DNA of 64,000 nucleotides from Archilochus colubris (GCA_023079485.1 CM041115.1:47396156-47460155); one strand, 5' to 3'. Shown: positions 48,059 to 61,640, counted from the stretch's first letter. Numbers and translations are program-made. Notes: generated by a model from the sequence alone, not told the origin.

Positions 48059-49403
48059 AATCATGACTTGTGGTTGCCAAACCAAAAATGGTAGGATGGT
48101 GAAGCCCTCTAGTAGCTTGTGTAGAGGACAAGGCGTTTCAGTCACTTTTCATGCTAGGTTCATATGTATATTTCAGTAATAAGAAGTCTAGAAATTATTC
48201 TGCTCTGTGGTAGATGTCCTCTTGAGATTTCTTCCAGGAGTGTTTTTCTAGAATTCCAAGCTAATTATCTAGTAAACAACTCATCAGTCGTATATCTGAG
48301 GAAGACCTTTATTTGCATGTAGTAACCCTAGGTCATTCAATAAATAAATAAATTTAACAAAGAGCAAAAATTCAAGGTTTTAGATTGAAAAGGTCTTTAT
48401 TGCAAAAAAAAAAAAAAAAAAGTTTTTATAATTAGCTCATTATGAGCAATCTAGAGGATTGAATAAACACAACTTTGAAACAGAATAAAATTGTGTGATG
48501 AAAACTTATCCTTGTAATGTATCCTTCAGTGTAGAGTAACTCTGTACCAGAGAATGTACCAGTGAATTATGTGAGAACGTTATGTTTACTTCAGTCCAGC
48601 AGCTCCATCTTTTAAACAAATAAGAGAAGTGTGACCTTGCTTTTTTCTGTACTTAAGCTATCAAAACACTTCCCATGACTCTGCCCATTGTGAAATTAAA
48701 AAGAAAAAAAGGTCACGTTTTATTTTTAGATTCATATTAAGTAATGACATTATGTTGGTGTCTTTCTGCTGTTCAGTGCTTGCCTTGAGATGAGTGCACT
48801 TAACAAAGGTCCTACTAAAGCAACTTCAGTTTCCAGTCACCTAAGCCAAGGTCATTGAAATGTTCAGTGATTTGGTGTTGTCAGTATACTAGCATTCAGG
48901 ACTTTCTGAACAGTGGCCCTCTCTGTGGTATTTCAGCATGCCAGTATTCATATTTAACACATGGTGATTCTTTTTTGTCTGTTTTTATTGTTAATAAATT
49001 TGCTTTATATCAGGACAGAAAATCTGGTTATATATAGTTATGTAAACATAAGCTTATTATACTTAGTGAGGACTGTGGAAACATACCCTGTTACGTGAGT
49101 GCCCAGTGCTTCCAAAGGCTAATTTTCATAAACTGAGGAGAATGATATTGATGAACTGGGAAAGCTGAGACAGAAATACACCATGTTCCTGTGAAGCCAG
49201 CTTGAAAACTTGATCCATATTTTTAATTTTCATAGAATTTTTATTGTTCTCCAAGTATACATTGGCACTTAAAATGTATAGAATTATTTTAAACTGGAAG
49301 TTTAACTTGTGTGAATACAGCTAATTTCTCATTTTCAAGAGTATAAAGTCTCCCTGCTCGCTCTAAACACATCCTTTGGGTGATATCTCCCTAATCACAG
49401 TGC

Positions 49404-49406
<3 letters not shown>

Positions 49407-49451
<45 letters not shown>
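49407..49451. repeat. T(45) homopolymer
   Basis: The longest homopolymer in the window. No AATAAA-like signal or gene-like sequence lies next to it on the strand that would make it a poly(A) tail. Length in an assembly is unreliable for such a run. Confidence 0.9.
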
Positions 49452-52355
49452 CCCAAGACTATGAATGTTTCTAGTATTTTGGGACTCAAATTCTTCACCT
49501 CAGTACTGCACACTGGACAAGCTGAATTCTATAGGTCACAGAGTTTAAAAGCTAATGAAGTGTAAAAGTTCTTTGATTTAAAAAATACAATGCAGAAGAT
49601 AGGTATTGGTCATGGAAGGAATACCATGGTGTTGGAGGAGTATATTATTATATATCAATTTGTTCTTAGTGTCATGTGAGATATGTCACTTAGATCTACC
49701 TGCCTTGTAAGTTTTTCATGTCTTTAGAAAACAAAACATTAAGATGACCTTAAGAAATTATGAACATTATGAAATTATTATGTTTTTAAGTAGAGTTGTA
49801 TTACCCAAGATTTAACTGTTTTAACAGCTGTTTTGACCTAATTAGCTGATGATACAACAACATTTTAACTATAGTTAGACAAAAGGCAGACACTATACAC
49901 CTTGGATATCTAGTAATACTCAGGCTGGATGAGTAATCTTGTGTGGGTAATCTCACAATTGGTGTTTTATATATAACACATGCCTGGTCATAAATAAACT
50001 TTATGGTAGAATTAAATTAAATGGTAGAATTATGGTAGAATTGGATTAATTTTCTGTCCCATTTTTAAAATAGAATCATAAATACTCTGTTACACAGATT
50101 TGAATGTATTTGACTTACCGTGTTTCCCATTCATGCAGGTATTTGCCTGCCCATTAGACCACTTATTTAATACCCACAGAAAGCAGCTTTGCATTAAGGA
50201 TTTATTGTAACATATTTTTCCTGCAAATGTATAAACATCTTTGTTATCCCGTTCAGCAATAACCCTGCACTGTGACAATAATGTTTGTTGTAAGAGTACT
50301 TTCGGATAATATGCTGTAACTATTAAAACTGACAGAATTAAAAAAAAAAATAATTCTTCACTTTCTTCACTATGCCAGCAAAAGCGTAAATTGGGAACAG
50401 TTTTCTTTCATGTGAATGGCACATAAGCTCTTCTAAGAAAAAAAAAAAAAAAAAAAAGTAAGAACTATCTATGATCTACGTTTACCTTTATTTGTTTCCC
50501 AGAATTCTTTTTGAGGTTGTTGATAAATGCAAGACATATGAGAAAATCAGTTTTAGAATTACATTACAACAAATAACAGAGCTGCCAATACTATAAGTAG
50601 TAAGACTGGGTATGTGTATAGTATAGTGTCTCTAAATATTCCAGTGTGAGAACAGTTGCCTTTTGTAATCCACCAAACATTCTCACAGTGCTGTATCACT
50701 AGCAATGTGACGAAGTTATGTTCAAGGATAGTAGGGCTTGTTGGGGCTTGTTGGGGCTGTGCAAAACAATCAGAATTTAGCCTCACCTCATCTCTTATAC
50801 AGCCTTTTCTTTATGGTATGTGGATGTCTCAGTCTTCACTGTAGCCATACGTCCCTAATTGGCACGAAGAGGTAGGTCTTTCTCCTTGGGCAGAGACACT
50901 GCTTATGCCACTCCTGATGTTCAGGATTCTTGGGGGCCTGAGTATATCCTTTCCACTAACCTGCCACAGTCAGTTTAAAGACTGCTAATACTATAATCTG
51001 CATTAGTAGAAAGAACTCTCACTTGGCTGTCATGGCCAGTGAGAAGCAATAAGAAGCAGAGAGACAGCTGCCACTGAGGCTGAGCATCAGAGTTTACACA
51101 TCTGACCTCAGTGGCAGCTAATTATGAAACTGGATGTGCTGGAAATCAGTGTTCTGAGGAGAAGTCCACTTGGATGTTCTTTTTTCCTAAATTCTTCAAG
51201 ATGTATTTTTTAAAAAATATTTTAGTCCAGAAAACATGTCTAATGCTTTTTGTTATGAGAAAGATATTTCATGGTTGTTTCCAAGTCTTCCCATTTGGCT
51301 CCTTTTCTTTGGATTTTACTTTACTCCAAAAAGAGCAGAAAAAGTGCAACCAAAATTAGATTTTTAATAGAACATATTCTTCTAAATATGCTTGTTCATT
51401 TAAATTACATGGTGATTTCTATAGTATTTTGAAAGCCATCAGTGATGCTTTTTTCTGTTCTTGTTTTTTCTCCAGTTTCTAAATAGGGTATGTTTAGAAA
51501 AAAATAGCACTCTCAGAAAACAAACAGTTGAGTTATTTTCATCATTATTAAGCTATTGTTGTACTTAAGATTACATCATTCCCACTACTTTACAATGCCT
51601 TTCTAATTACACTTAAAGTATAGCTTTTCCCTTTTTGTGTTGGTGTATTGATTGTTTCTTCACAAATCTGCAGTTTTCTGCCAGTATTGCCAGCTGCTTT
51701 GTTAAACTTTTACTATGCAAAGAACTTATATTTTCTGTGAAATGTCAAGAAACTCAATTAACCTTGCTTTGACATTTCTCTGCCTTACGTATATTGCTTT
51801 GGATTCTGTGTATATCAAAGTGCTGTCTTTCATGTTCTACAAACAAATTGAAATACTGAGAAGAAGCCTTCAGACAAATAGGATATATATGAGCTTGTGC
51901 ACTGGCACACGTATGTACGTGTACATGTTGGTATGTGCAATATCTAAAAATATAAATCTTCATGTATTTGTATGCATGTGTACATAATATAATTAATGTA
52001 AAGGTGATGTGTATTACATAGATAAAAACTGCAAATGTATTTATAATATCTGTTATTAGAGGAAAACATACGCTGGAGATTTCTCTGAAAGAGCTCTGTT
52101 TGTTACTGCAAATCTTTTTCCACACAAACATTTATTCTAAGCCAACAAAGCAGATCACAAGTAAGCCTCTCATTACAGAAGGTAAGGGTATGCACAGTGT
52201 GCAGCAGGTCAGCAGAAACCCAGCCTTCCTGGTAGGGAAGGGAACTGGGTGCCAGGGACCTGAATGCACACTCTCTTCTGGGGGAGTTGGCTGCCTGGGC
52301 TCAGGGCCAGCTTTGGCAACGCAACTGCCCAGCCTTGCACCAGGGAAACTATCCA

Positions 52356-52517
52356 CAGAATCACAGAATCACAGAATCACAGAATCCTAGGGGTTGGAAG
52401 GGACCTCGAAAGATCATCTAGTCCAACCCCCCCTGCCAGAGCAGGGCCACCTAGAGTACATCACATAGGAACGTGTCCAGACGGGTTTTGAATGTCTCCA
52501 GTGAAGGAGACCTGTGT
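52356..52517 (-). mobile_element. CR1 LINE 3' end (antisense), young copy
   Basis: Begins with four near-perfect CACAGAAT octamers (52,356-52,387). It continues CCTAGGGGTTGGAAGGGACC, then 'AAGATCATCTAGTCCAACCC', 'CAGAGCAGGGCCACCTAGAG' and 'GAATGTCTCCAGTGAAGGAG'. It is the least diverged CR1 end in the window. It breaks off at about 52,512, where an unrelated GC-richer sequence starts. Confidence 0.95.
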
Positions 52518-52985
52518 GAGAAAAAGCTGTGAGAAATGAGAGCTTATCCCCCTTTTCTTGGGAACCACTTTTAAGGCCAGGTCCTTGCCTTTGGTATCCA
52601 CTGTAGCTACCCTGGTCATGCCAGGCCATTGTGCCTCCCTGACTCCAGTCCTGATCTGCTGGCCCAGCCCTGCCTTATCCCAGTGGCTCGGTCTGGCTGT
52701 CACCTGGCTTCAACTGGTCTTGTTTACTGTCTCCAGACCTTGTCCTGTCACTGACTTCCTGACTCAGCTTCCGTGGGTTTACCTTGAGTCTGCCCCATTG
52801 GCATGGACTTGTCTGAGTATTGGGATCCTTAGGTGAACCTTGCTTCTGTCACTGGACACATTCTGCTCTCCTTGTTAGGGTGCTGTGAGCCTGTGCTTCT
52901 TATCATTGCCCTGTTTGCCTTGTTGTCATGTTAACTCCCTGACTCCCAGGCTGAGCCCCCTGCTTCTGCTACTCCCTGACATTAG
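52518..52985. other. Unclassified GC-richer segment next to CR1
   Basis: About 470 bp that are visibly richer in G+C than the surroundings. They contain repeated short motifs such as CCCTGACTCC, TTCCTGACTC and CCCTGACTCCCAGG. I see no conserved protein, and no CpG island since CpG is scarce. I found no TG...CA ends with a target duplication. It could be an LTR or other dispersed repeat unknown to me, or a decayed tandem repeat. Confidence 0.4.
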
Positions 52986-55900
52986 GCACATGTGATACTT
53001 CCTTTTTAATCCAGAAGTAATCACAGAGGTAATTTGCCTTCACTTGGATCTGTAGGTGATCAGATTCCTATAGAAATTCCAAATGGAGCATCCCAGCATG
53101 GGAAATCATATTTAGAACAAGCTGACATATCAGAAGCTCCTTATATACCTAAACTTTTCTGATAAACCGGGCAGCTGAAGGCAGAAGATAGCAGATCTAT
53201 ACATATTTTGCAAGTACAAAAGATGTAGGTGAACATCATTTTACCTATCATCAACTTTATCCCCAGAAGGTTCAGCCATCCCCATTTTTTTGGAGACATT
53301 GTCCCTACATCCCTACGTACTCAGGCAAATGAGCTCTTGAATGTGTTCTCAGTCTCCATATCTGCCAACACGTTCAATGTTGGTCAAAAGCTCTTCCACC
53401 TTAGAGCCACAGTATTTAAACAAAATAATAAAAGAGCTCTTTTTAGTGTTCTGGAAAATAACATTTTAGACTACTAAAGCTAGTATTTTTTTACCTCTCT
53501 TGTCTGACATTACCCCATTTCTGGATACATTACAGGAAGAAAACAAACATTTGGATGATTGCCTCAGTGGGCATTCTGGAAGAAATGGTTGACTTGGAAG
53601 GTTATGAGATAAAATCAGTAGTGAGTACATTAGACATAGAGAATACCTGTGACAGTAAGTAGATGGAGCTGAAACAATAGAGCTAGCTGGGAGACTACTT
53701 TGTATGGTGTTGCTCCTAGCAACAAAATTCTCTCTTTGGATGTTGAGGTCATTGTGTGTATTCAGAAAAATATTAAATGAAGCAAGCTGAATCTTCTCTT
53801 TCTGTCATCTCTTTCTTTATGTACTATTATATTTTATGTTCATGATCTGAGGTAAAAATGAAATTAGCTTAATAATTCATAACTTGTTAAGAAGGAGATA
53901 AGATCAGCTGTAGCTGCTTATCTCTGCAAAAACAGTGATTAATTTAAATAAACTCATTGAATTGTTTATGAAACAGCACATCACAGATCTTTTGGAAGAA
54001 TATTTACTATATGGTGTTTTTCTCAAAATTTTTACTATTTTACATAGCATTTTGATGTTTTTTTCAAAGTAAAGACCTATGTAAAATTCCAATTATCCAT
54101 TACAAATTCCTCAGTTTTGGTTATAAAAGCTATGTTAGCCTTTGGGTAAAATAAATTTGACTTCATGTGGGCTTCTTATACAAGTTTTCCCATTCTTGGA
54201 ACGAAGTGTTCTTAAAATCAAAGATAATATCAGAGCAATAACCTTAACTGAAGAGCTGCAAGGACAATTGAAAAAAGTTATTTAAAGCAGATGTTAACGA
54301 TATTGCCCTTAAATAGAATAATTGTAATACCTTTATTGTGAATAATATGATAAAGTTAATTATCTGACATTGGAAAAGGATTACTAAGCGTTTTTAAATT
54401 TGTTTTTTAAATTATTTGACCAGGCACTGTTTTATAATTTAGATATGACAGAGTATCATTAGGGGAGGAATAGCAGTAAATAAACATCTCCCAGAAACCT
54501 CAGTGTGAAGTATCATGTTGGTAAGTTGTTAGTCACGTGAATATCTACGTAGGCCTCCTTATTTGAATAAATGATTACTGGGAGAAACAAGGTGTTTCAA
54601 GTCTGGCTTTCAAATAGAACATGATAATTGTGGGCTTATGACTGTTTATGAATGGTACCTCTCTGTGTGTATGTGTTTGACACAGCTTATTCAGATAATT
54701 CTAGGATGGGAGGAGGTGCAGTCAGAGTTCAGACTTACCTGTTCTACAGCTGTGGCAACATTTTCTTTGTAACAGCGAATATCTGAAAGTTTTGGATTTA
54801 TGCTGGTGACTCAGCTAGAATATAAGATAAACCATTAGAAGCCTCCTTATTCTTTGAAGAATTAGCTTAGTGGATGGACTCTATAGACACCCCTAACTTC
54901 ACTCTATTTTTGAAATGTTTAATAAATGAGACAGTCTCTTCGGATATGTAATTTACACATGGCCACGTGTATTCTTTAGCAGATTTGTATTTCAACTCTT
55001 CTGTCAAAATTCAAAATCTCTACTCGTTAAAGTGCCTTCCAGTTTTGGCTCATGATCCTAAATTAAAAAGCAGCTCAAGGTTTGCTCTCCATTACACCAC
55101 TCACAGCCTGCTCATAACTCACAGCAAACAGATGTGCCCTTCTCCTGCCATGCTGTAAAGTATTTGGATCCATGGCTGAGAATCGCACTTACAATACTTG
55201 CAAACTGGATGTAAATTTTACAGCAAGGATAACATGTAATCTCCTAGGGAGGATGAAAATAGGATGTGATGATTACCGTTAGCAGTTTCATTGTAATTTC
55301 AGCTTCTGCTGATACGCACGAACTTTCAGTGCCAATTTGACCACTAGAACTGATGTGTGGATTTCAATACTATGTACGTTACTTGCTGTGTTTCCCAGCA
55401 GCATGTGGAATACTCAAAATACCATAGCCTGTGTGTTGTACAAGAATATTAAAAAAAAAAAATCAACTATAACAAAGGGATTTTATATCTTGCTGCAGGA
55501 TTTAGTACTGATTTTCACCCATTTGCTTCAGGCCTGTGTTTTACTGACATTTACTGATAAATGACAGGCCTGTCATTCGTACTGACAGGAAGAACGATTC
55601 ATTCCTATAGACACTGTTAGTTGCAGCACAGGGTAAGAGCCTGTTTAAGAAATTAAGTTTGCTGCTATGGATGGAAATCCTAAAACAAAATCTTATGTTC
55701 TTTTCTGTATCTTTCAACTACTACAGTTTTCTAGAATACCTCCCTTCAGTTGAACAGCTGTACAGTCTTTGCCTTCATGCTGGAGAAGTTGCTTCCAATT
55801 CCAGGTGATGAGTGGTCAAAAGAGGGAAAGATTTGCCATCCACGGACTGCTGTGTATTTTGTAGACTACAGCTTAACTACTGTTACAGTTTCATCTTCTT

Positions 55901-57399
55901 CTTCAGAATCTGAATCTTGTCTCTGATTGCATCCATCCATCCATGCCTTCAAAGAACAGAGCAATATACATAATGAAAAGAACTCAAAAGTCTTCTGTGG
56001 AATTTCTGCTAATCTCAGGATTAATTTGTTTTCTCTTAGAAATTCAGTAGGACAAAACCATTTGTTTCACTTGCTTATTTGGAAAAGAATCAGACAGGAA
56101 ACAGAATAAATAACACTGTACAAATGTAGCCCATAAAACTTGTGTTTTTTCCACACTCTGAAACTAGCATATGGAGTTACACTTCATCTGTGTGATATGT
56201 TTCAGCTTCATGCTACAAATGATGCTTGCAAGTCTCTTCAGATGCACATAGAAGTTATAGGGAAACTTCAGTCAAATTATGATTTACATAGCTTTTCATT
56301 ATTCTTCAAGTCTGCATGCAAGATTCAATACTTTAGGGCATCATATACATGACTGAGATGCTTGCAGGCAGACTGTAGATTCATGATTGAATTATAAGAT
56401 CATTTACATGGTTCATTTTCAAATTTTAAGTCTTAAAATATGCTTTTGAGGATCTTCTTCTTCATTTAAAAGATAATCCTGGCATAATTTCATTGTATCT
56501 TCATTCCATTTATCTTGACCTAAAGAATACACCTCAGAGAATGCATGTACAAATATGTATTTATGAAAATATGGGTTAGTTGTGTAGCCTCTAGATAACT
56601 GAGCACCGGCTGTCAGGAATATGAAAAGGCATGTTACAATTCTTATTTAGATGGAAAGATTGCATAATTTATATGCGATGTTACAGGTGAAAGAGCTTTA
56701 AAACTGGCTTGCACTAGTCAGTCATGGAAGAACACAAACAGGTTTTTGTTTCTTTGTTTGTTTTTAAAAATCAGATATACTTAAACAAAAAAGAATTGAA
56801 GATACTCAGTATGATATACTTACTGTACCGTTCTAACTAGACAAGTTACATTATAGCAGGTTTTGCTATTCTGGGTCATATCACTGTATCATGACCAAAA
56901 GGATCCAAGTATTAATAGTCCTCGATAGAGTACTTAGTCAGCTGATAATGCTGGTCCTGCCTACATTATGTGAAGATTTACTTAGTGGTGCTTCACCCTC
57001 AATTCTTAGAAGAGGTAGAGGACCTTGTGATCAGTGGCCCCCTTTACCTTTTATGTTTTTGTTTGTTTTTTATGAGGTCATAGGAAAATATTGTGTATAT
57101 TATGTGTATGAACATAAATAACAAGTATCTCATATGTAACTAAATAAAACTTTAAGGAAAACTAAAGAAATCTTAATTCTCCTTTTACTTTAATAAAAAC
57201 TGTATATTTTTTCTGTTCTGTCACCTGAGACCATAATGTATTTTTTCTGTATATTCAAGTGGCTTTTGCTGCTACTTATTTGAAATAAATGAATGTCCAA
57301 ATGTCTAGTTCAGGACTGGGTCCTGCTCTGTTATTTCACTGTTGATGGATGTAGTCTGAAACATTCATGCACTGTATACAACAAAATGCTGAAGTATCC
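52986..57399. other. No recognised gene or repeat (4.4 kb)
   Basis: AT-rich noncoding sequence. A small CATC microsatellite lies near 55,931-55,943. No exon or transposon is recognised. Confidence 0.55.
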
Positions 57400-58158
57400 T
57401 GTTGTCTGAGATAGGCTCCTTAAAGGATCCCTGTGGGTCCCTTGTGAGGGATCAGACCCCAGGATGTGTATTCTGCAAAGTGGTGTGAAGCATCATTACA
57501 AGACCTCCAACAAAACAAAAGGACTGCCTGGTGCCTACATGTGGTCTACAAGTGGTCTAGGGCCTACATATGATAGAGATAAGGTTTGGGGAGTGAAGTG
57601 GGCAGAGGTCTGCTCTGTTTGCTCAATCTGGTATGTATCAACCATGCTTACTAAGTGAAACAGGTCTATAAAATGAAGGGCTGCATTGGGAGCTTCTTTG
57701 ACACCAGTGCTTCCCCACTGGCTGTCCCAGTGCTGGATCCAGAAATAGTGATTTTCTGTTACCTGTCTCTGAACTTTTCTTCTCCTACTCTCTTGCTTTC
57801 TCATTCTAAAATCATCAACTAACCCGATTTTTTCCCCAGGTTACACAGCTTGAACATACATCTATTATGACTGCTGTGATCTAGATTATCAGCCTTTATA
57901 ATGGCGCAACCTGATATTATACACTCATCAAAGTATCGGCTTTTATTCCTTCTGTAGTTCTAATTAAATTGTATGTTCAAATACAGAGCTTGAGTGTTGT
58001 TTCACCTTAATCCAATCAAGGGGTATCTGACATTTAAGCACTTTCTCGTACCATATCATTTCACTCTCCCCTGAAGGGACGGGTCTGACACTATAACGTT
58101 GGGTCTAGAAGCAAGGGGATCCAACTGTGTCTGTCTGGGGCCCTATGTGGGTTGTGAC
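57400..58158 (+). mobile_element. Probable LTR-like element, ends uncertain
   Basis: A stretch of about 760 bp that looks like a retroviral LTR in sense orientation. It is richer in G+C at its left end. A TATAAAA box lies at 57,667-57,673, followed about 20-40 bp later by GC-richer sequence. The TG-type start (TGTTGTCTGAGATAGG) and the end (TGGGTTGTGACA) are candidate termini. I found no clean target duplication. An ATCC string abuts both candidate ends, but it would place the right end at AC, not CA. No internal retroviral sequence is visible. It may instead be unique sequence with a fortuitous TATA. Confidence 0.35.
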
Positions 58159-61158
58159 ATCCCTGATGACTTGCTGAGGATTAACTCTAAATATCTCTGT
58201 GTCCAATACATCTGTTCATTTCCCTTTGCCCCTTTTAGATCATGGAAAGTACTTGCAGGATGGAATAAGTGATAATGGTGAAATTTTTACAAAAGGAACA
58301 TACAGGATCATTTAAGACTTTGGTTCTATGAAATATTTTAGGTTTGGTTCCAGGGAAATTATATAAATATTTGCTTGTTCCCATTTGCAGTCATGACTCT
58401 GTAGACAGATATTACTGTATTTATATTCTGGAAAAAGGAATGGTGGAGAAACAAATACAATATCTCACAGACACATATTTAAGGTGCAAGTTAAAATAAA
58501 TAACAACAAGCAGACACAACCTTACAGTGGTTTATCACAGACATTTATTTACTATGTATTTTTTAAAGAAGTGTGCAGCAAGTAATTTGGAAAGACAGCA
58601 GGGTCTGCATTTTTCAGTTTCTTTACAAAGTAATGATACTAAGACTTTGTTGTTTTTATATCTGCCTAGCAACAATATCTCTGGTTTTGTCTTGTTGGTG
58701 GATGAATGCAATGTGTACAAGGTACTATTCCAGGATCCTTTGCTAGCAAAAACCCCTTCTGTTGTTGGGTCTATAACAGCTGTAAATTAGTATGTCCAGA
58801 TGCCTCATGTAGTCTGTACAGAAAACTGACAGAGCAGCAGATGTTATGGGCTTAATTAAATGTATATGTATACAAAGATTAAATTTTGTATCTGATAAAA
58901 AAATGTACCTTGAAGGCAAATTTCAGTAGGGTCTAAGTCATCATATCCAGGGGCAGGGGTAACAGGGTTAGTCTAAGTAAAATTCTCAAACTCAAGAGGC
59001 ATAATTTCCATCTGGGTTTCCAATGTGCAGGCAATCCATTTCAGGATGTGTTCCCTGTGGGTGGGAATGAGATCTGCTTCCCACCAACATGCAGTGAGGA
59101 TGTTCTGGCTAAGGAATATTCTTCTGTCACAAAACCACTCCTCATTGACAGAAAACAGAATAAGTAAACACTACACAGTTTTAGTGATGCCTCACATTCC
59201 CACAACAACCTTTTTGACCTGGCACAATTGGTCCTCTATGTGTTCTTCAGCTTCAGGATGAGCTTAATCCAGCTCAGCTGAGACAAGCAGTTCAGTCACT
59301 GGTGTGACCGAAAACCCACCAGGCTTTGGCATGCTTTCATTTGGTTTTCAGGCTTATTCTGCAGTCAGGTCTACTCAAGAGCATATTTTATCTTGAAACT
59401 ACACAAACTATATAGCTAATGCTAAGAAAGTGGCAGGGCACGCAGACAAGTGGAAGAACCATACTGAGTTGCAGCAGCAACACAGTATTACTTCAGTTTC
59501 ACCCAAGCATGAAACTGCACTTTCTACTTCTATGGATAAAATTCTTGATCTGCTCATCTTTTATGAAATGTCTAGGAACTTATTCTCTGAGCTTCCATCT
59601 AATGCAGTAGCTGAGGAGGAAGTTGGTTGCTGGAGTGTCTCTTGCTCTGTGGAATCTGAAGAAGAGGTTACAAAACCTCCTTGAATCCGTCATTGTGCTT
59701 TTATCAAATTAATTTACTTCTCTTAAAAGTTTAGCCCTATATATGCAAAATCTAAATGTAATGATGCTTTTTCTTTCAGAGTTAGTTGCTATATTTGCTC
59801 AAGTACTCACAAGGAGCAGGTCCTGTGTCTTAATCGATTTATTTCAGTAAAATACAGTGGGGTTTGTTTAAGATGTATTTTACATACAGAAAAGTTCTTA
59901 TTAGATAGTCAACCATAAATGGTTGGAAGAAATATTTTACCATCATTCTTGTTTCTGTAGCACAAATAGTAGTTGGGGTTTTTTGCTGCCAAAGGAAATT
60001 TTAGAAACTTTTTTCCTTTGTACATCGCACACCCCAGGTTTATGTTATTAACAAGAAAATGCTGTTTTCTAACACCACACGAAATTTTCAAGTGCTAGGA
60101 TTACTGAAAGGAACAAAAAAGTAATAGTTTGGGGTTTTTTTTCTGTTTATCTGTTTGTGTTTCACACTTGACAGCACTCCATGCATAGTTCATTCAGCTT
60201 TTCCCCTGGGTAGCCAGTCAATAAGCCAGTTTCCTTTGCTGTTTAAATCTTTTGCTCAACAACAGAGGAAAAGAAAAGCCTTTCAGAGTGCAGGAACACA
60301 TGCGTATAAGCTCACAAATACTCACAGGAAAACGTAAAGGAAGGTAAGCTATCAGAAATTGCAACTCCTTTAAAAGCCAAAGTTAAAGGGTGCAACAGGG
60401 GTGCTGGTACTACTCATTACCCTACCTCCTTACTACAGGTATTCATGGTTGAACACATTTTGTAGGAGTGAAGCCATGTCCCATGCTTGTTAATAACACT
60501 GGTAGACTATTTGCCAACTTTAAAGCTAGTTCTAGTGTATATTCCTACTTGATCTCTTTATCTCGTCTCTGGCAATACCACTGTCACATTACACTCTTTG
60601 GCAGTGCAGTTGAAGGCAATTGTATATAATCATAAAGGAGGAATTGTCCTCATGTTCTTTATTATACAGTGGCTATTATAATCTAGCGTAACAAAGTTAT
60701 GATACAACTCTCTGTCCTTGATGCCACTGCATTGAAAATATTGTTGATGACAGTAATAAGCTGTTCACAGAACCTTAGTCCAAGGCTTCACCCATGTGTA
60801 CCAAGACAAATAGATCATCTTTACACAAATATTTTTCTGATATTTTCTTTAACAACATCATTTTTTTCCTAGTGAGGAATTCTTCTACTCAGGAAAGAGA
60901 ATCTTGCATGTGGGAGCTCCTACACCAACTTTACTTCTTCCCAACCTGACATTCACTCGCCATCTGTGCGTGGAGTGCAGGCAGGTTTGCACTCTTGCTG
61001 CAAAGTGTTCGTGGCTCGCACTCCAGCAGGACACCAAGAAGGGAGGATGCGGTGATCTTTGGGTGGACACAGGGCCTGTTGCAACCCACTCTGAAACAAA
61101 CAACTCCACACACTTTCCCTTGTTGTCGCCTCTCGTGAAACACTGTCTTCTGAAATAA
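58159..61158. other. No supported gene (3.0 kb upstream of the CpG island)
   Basis: Noncoding-looking AT-rich sequence. A coding-like but broken stretch at 59,030-59,684 is discussed among the findings and is not called as a gene. The part from about 60,900 to 61,158 becomes gradually richer in G+C as the promoter region is approached. Confidence 0.5.
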
Positions 61159-61640
61159 AGTGCACGCGTGGGTGTCACTATTTTTATTTTTCCCTTCCAC
61201 CGTGCAAAAGGGGCACGTTTTCTCAGAGACTTCCCAACCATCGCCCGCGGAGGGGAGGGGGCGGTTCTGTGTGTCCCCCGCGCCGGTTCTGGACGCTGCC
61301 GTCGGCGGGGATCGCCCTCCCCGCACCCACACGAATTCAGTTCCCAGCGGTGGTCGCCGCCGCACCGCGCCGTTCCGCGCCGTTGCGCGCCTCGCCCGCT
61401 CGCTCCCTCTCTCTCTCCCCGGCACTGCAGCAGAGGTTTCACCGCAACGCGAAGCCCACGCAGCCTCCCCAGTCCGCCCCTCCTCCGGCCCGTCACGCTC
61501 GGCGGCTCCTCCGGGAGGATCCTCGCCGCCTCCCGCCGCCCCTCCCTTCCCGCCGCCAGCAGGGGCCGGCGGTCGCGGGGAGCGGAGGGAGCCGAACAGC
61601 CCGGACGCACCGCGCCCTCCGCCGCTTGCCCCACCGGTAA
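61159..61640 (+). promoter_or_regulatory. CpG island, likely gene promoter
   Basis: CpG dinucleotides and G+C jump sharply here, most densely from 61,239 to 61,637. The preceding 60 kb has almost no CpG. A GGGGCGG Sp1-type box lies at 61,257-61,263, and there is no TATA box at a usual place. Islands like this mark RNA polymerase II promoters in vertebrates and usually start broadly dispersed transcripts. Orientation is assigned to + because the island ends in a strong + strand splice donor at 61,637. Divergent transcription to the left is possible but has no sequence support. The gene identity cannot be inferred. Confidence 0.85.
61400..61636 (+). other. Candidate noncoding first exon (5'UTR), start uncertain
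   Basis: The right end is set by the splice donor CCG|GTAAGTG, with GT at 61,637-61,638, a close match to the vertebrate consensus. The left end is a guess, because the transcription start within the CpG island cannot be read from sequence. The + strand has no ATG anywhere from 61,160 to 61,636, so the exon should be entirely 5'UTR with the start codon in a later exon. Long open frames through the island (for example 61,168-61,644) reflect the lack of AT-rich stop codons in GC-rich DNA and lack an ATG. They are not evidence of coding. Confidence 0.6.

Larger units (their letters stand above)
46206..52355. other. Gene-free stretch with homopolymer and TA tracts (6.1 kb)
   Basis: AT-rich noncoding sequence. 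It holds a TA microsatellite (46,373-46,413), T runs at 47,104-47,127, 48,040-48,058 and 49,407-49,451, and an A run at 48,404-48,421. No gene or transposon family is recognised. Confidence 0.55.

Noticed and set aside
49407..49451. T(45) run as the poly(A) tail of an antisense retrocopy
   Set aside because: No poly(A) signal or gene-like sequence is visible to its right on the antisense strand, and no flanking duplication was found.
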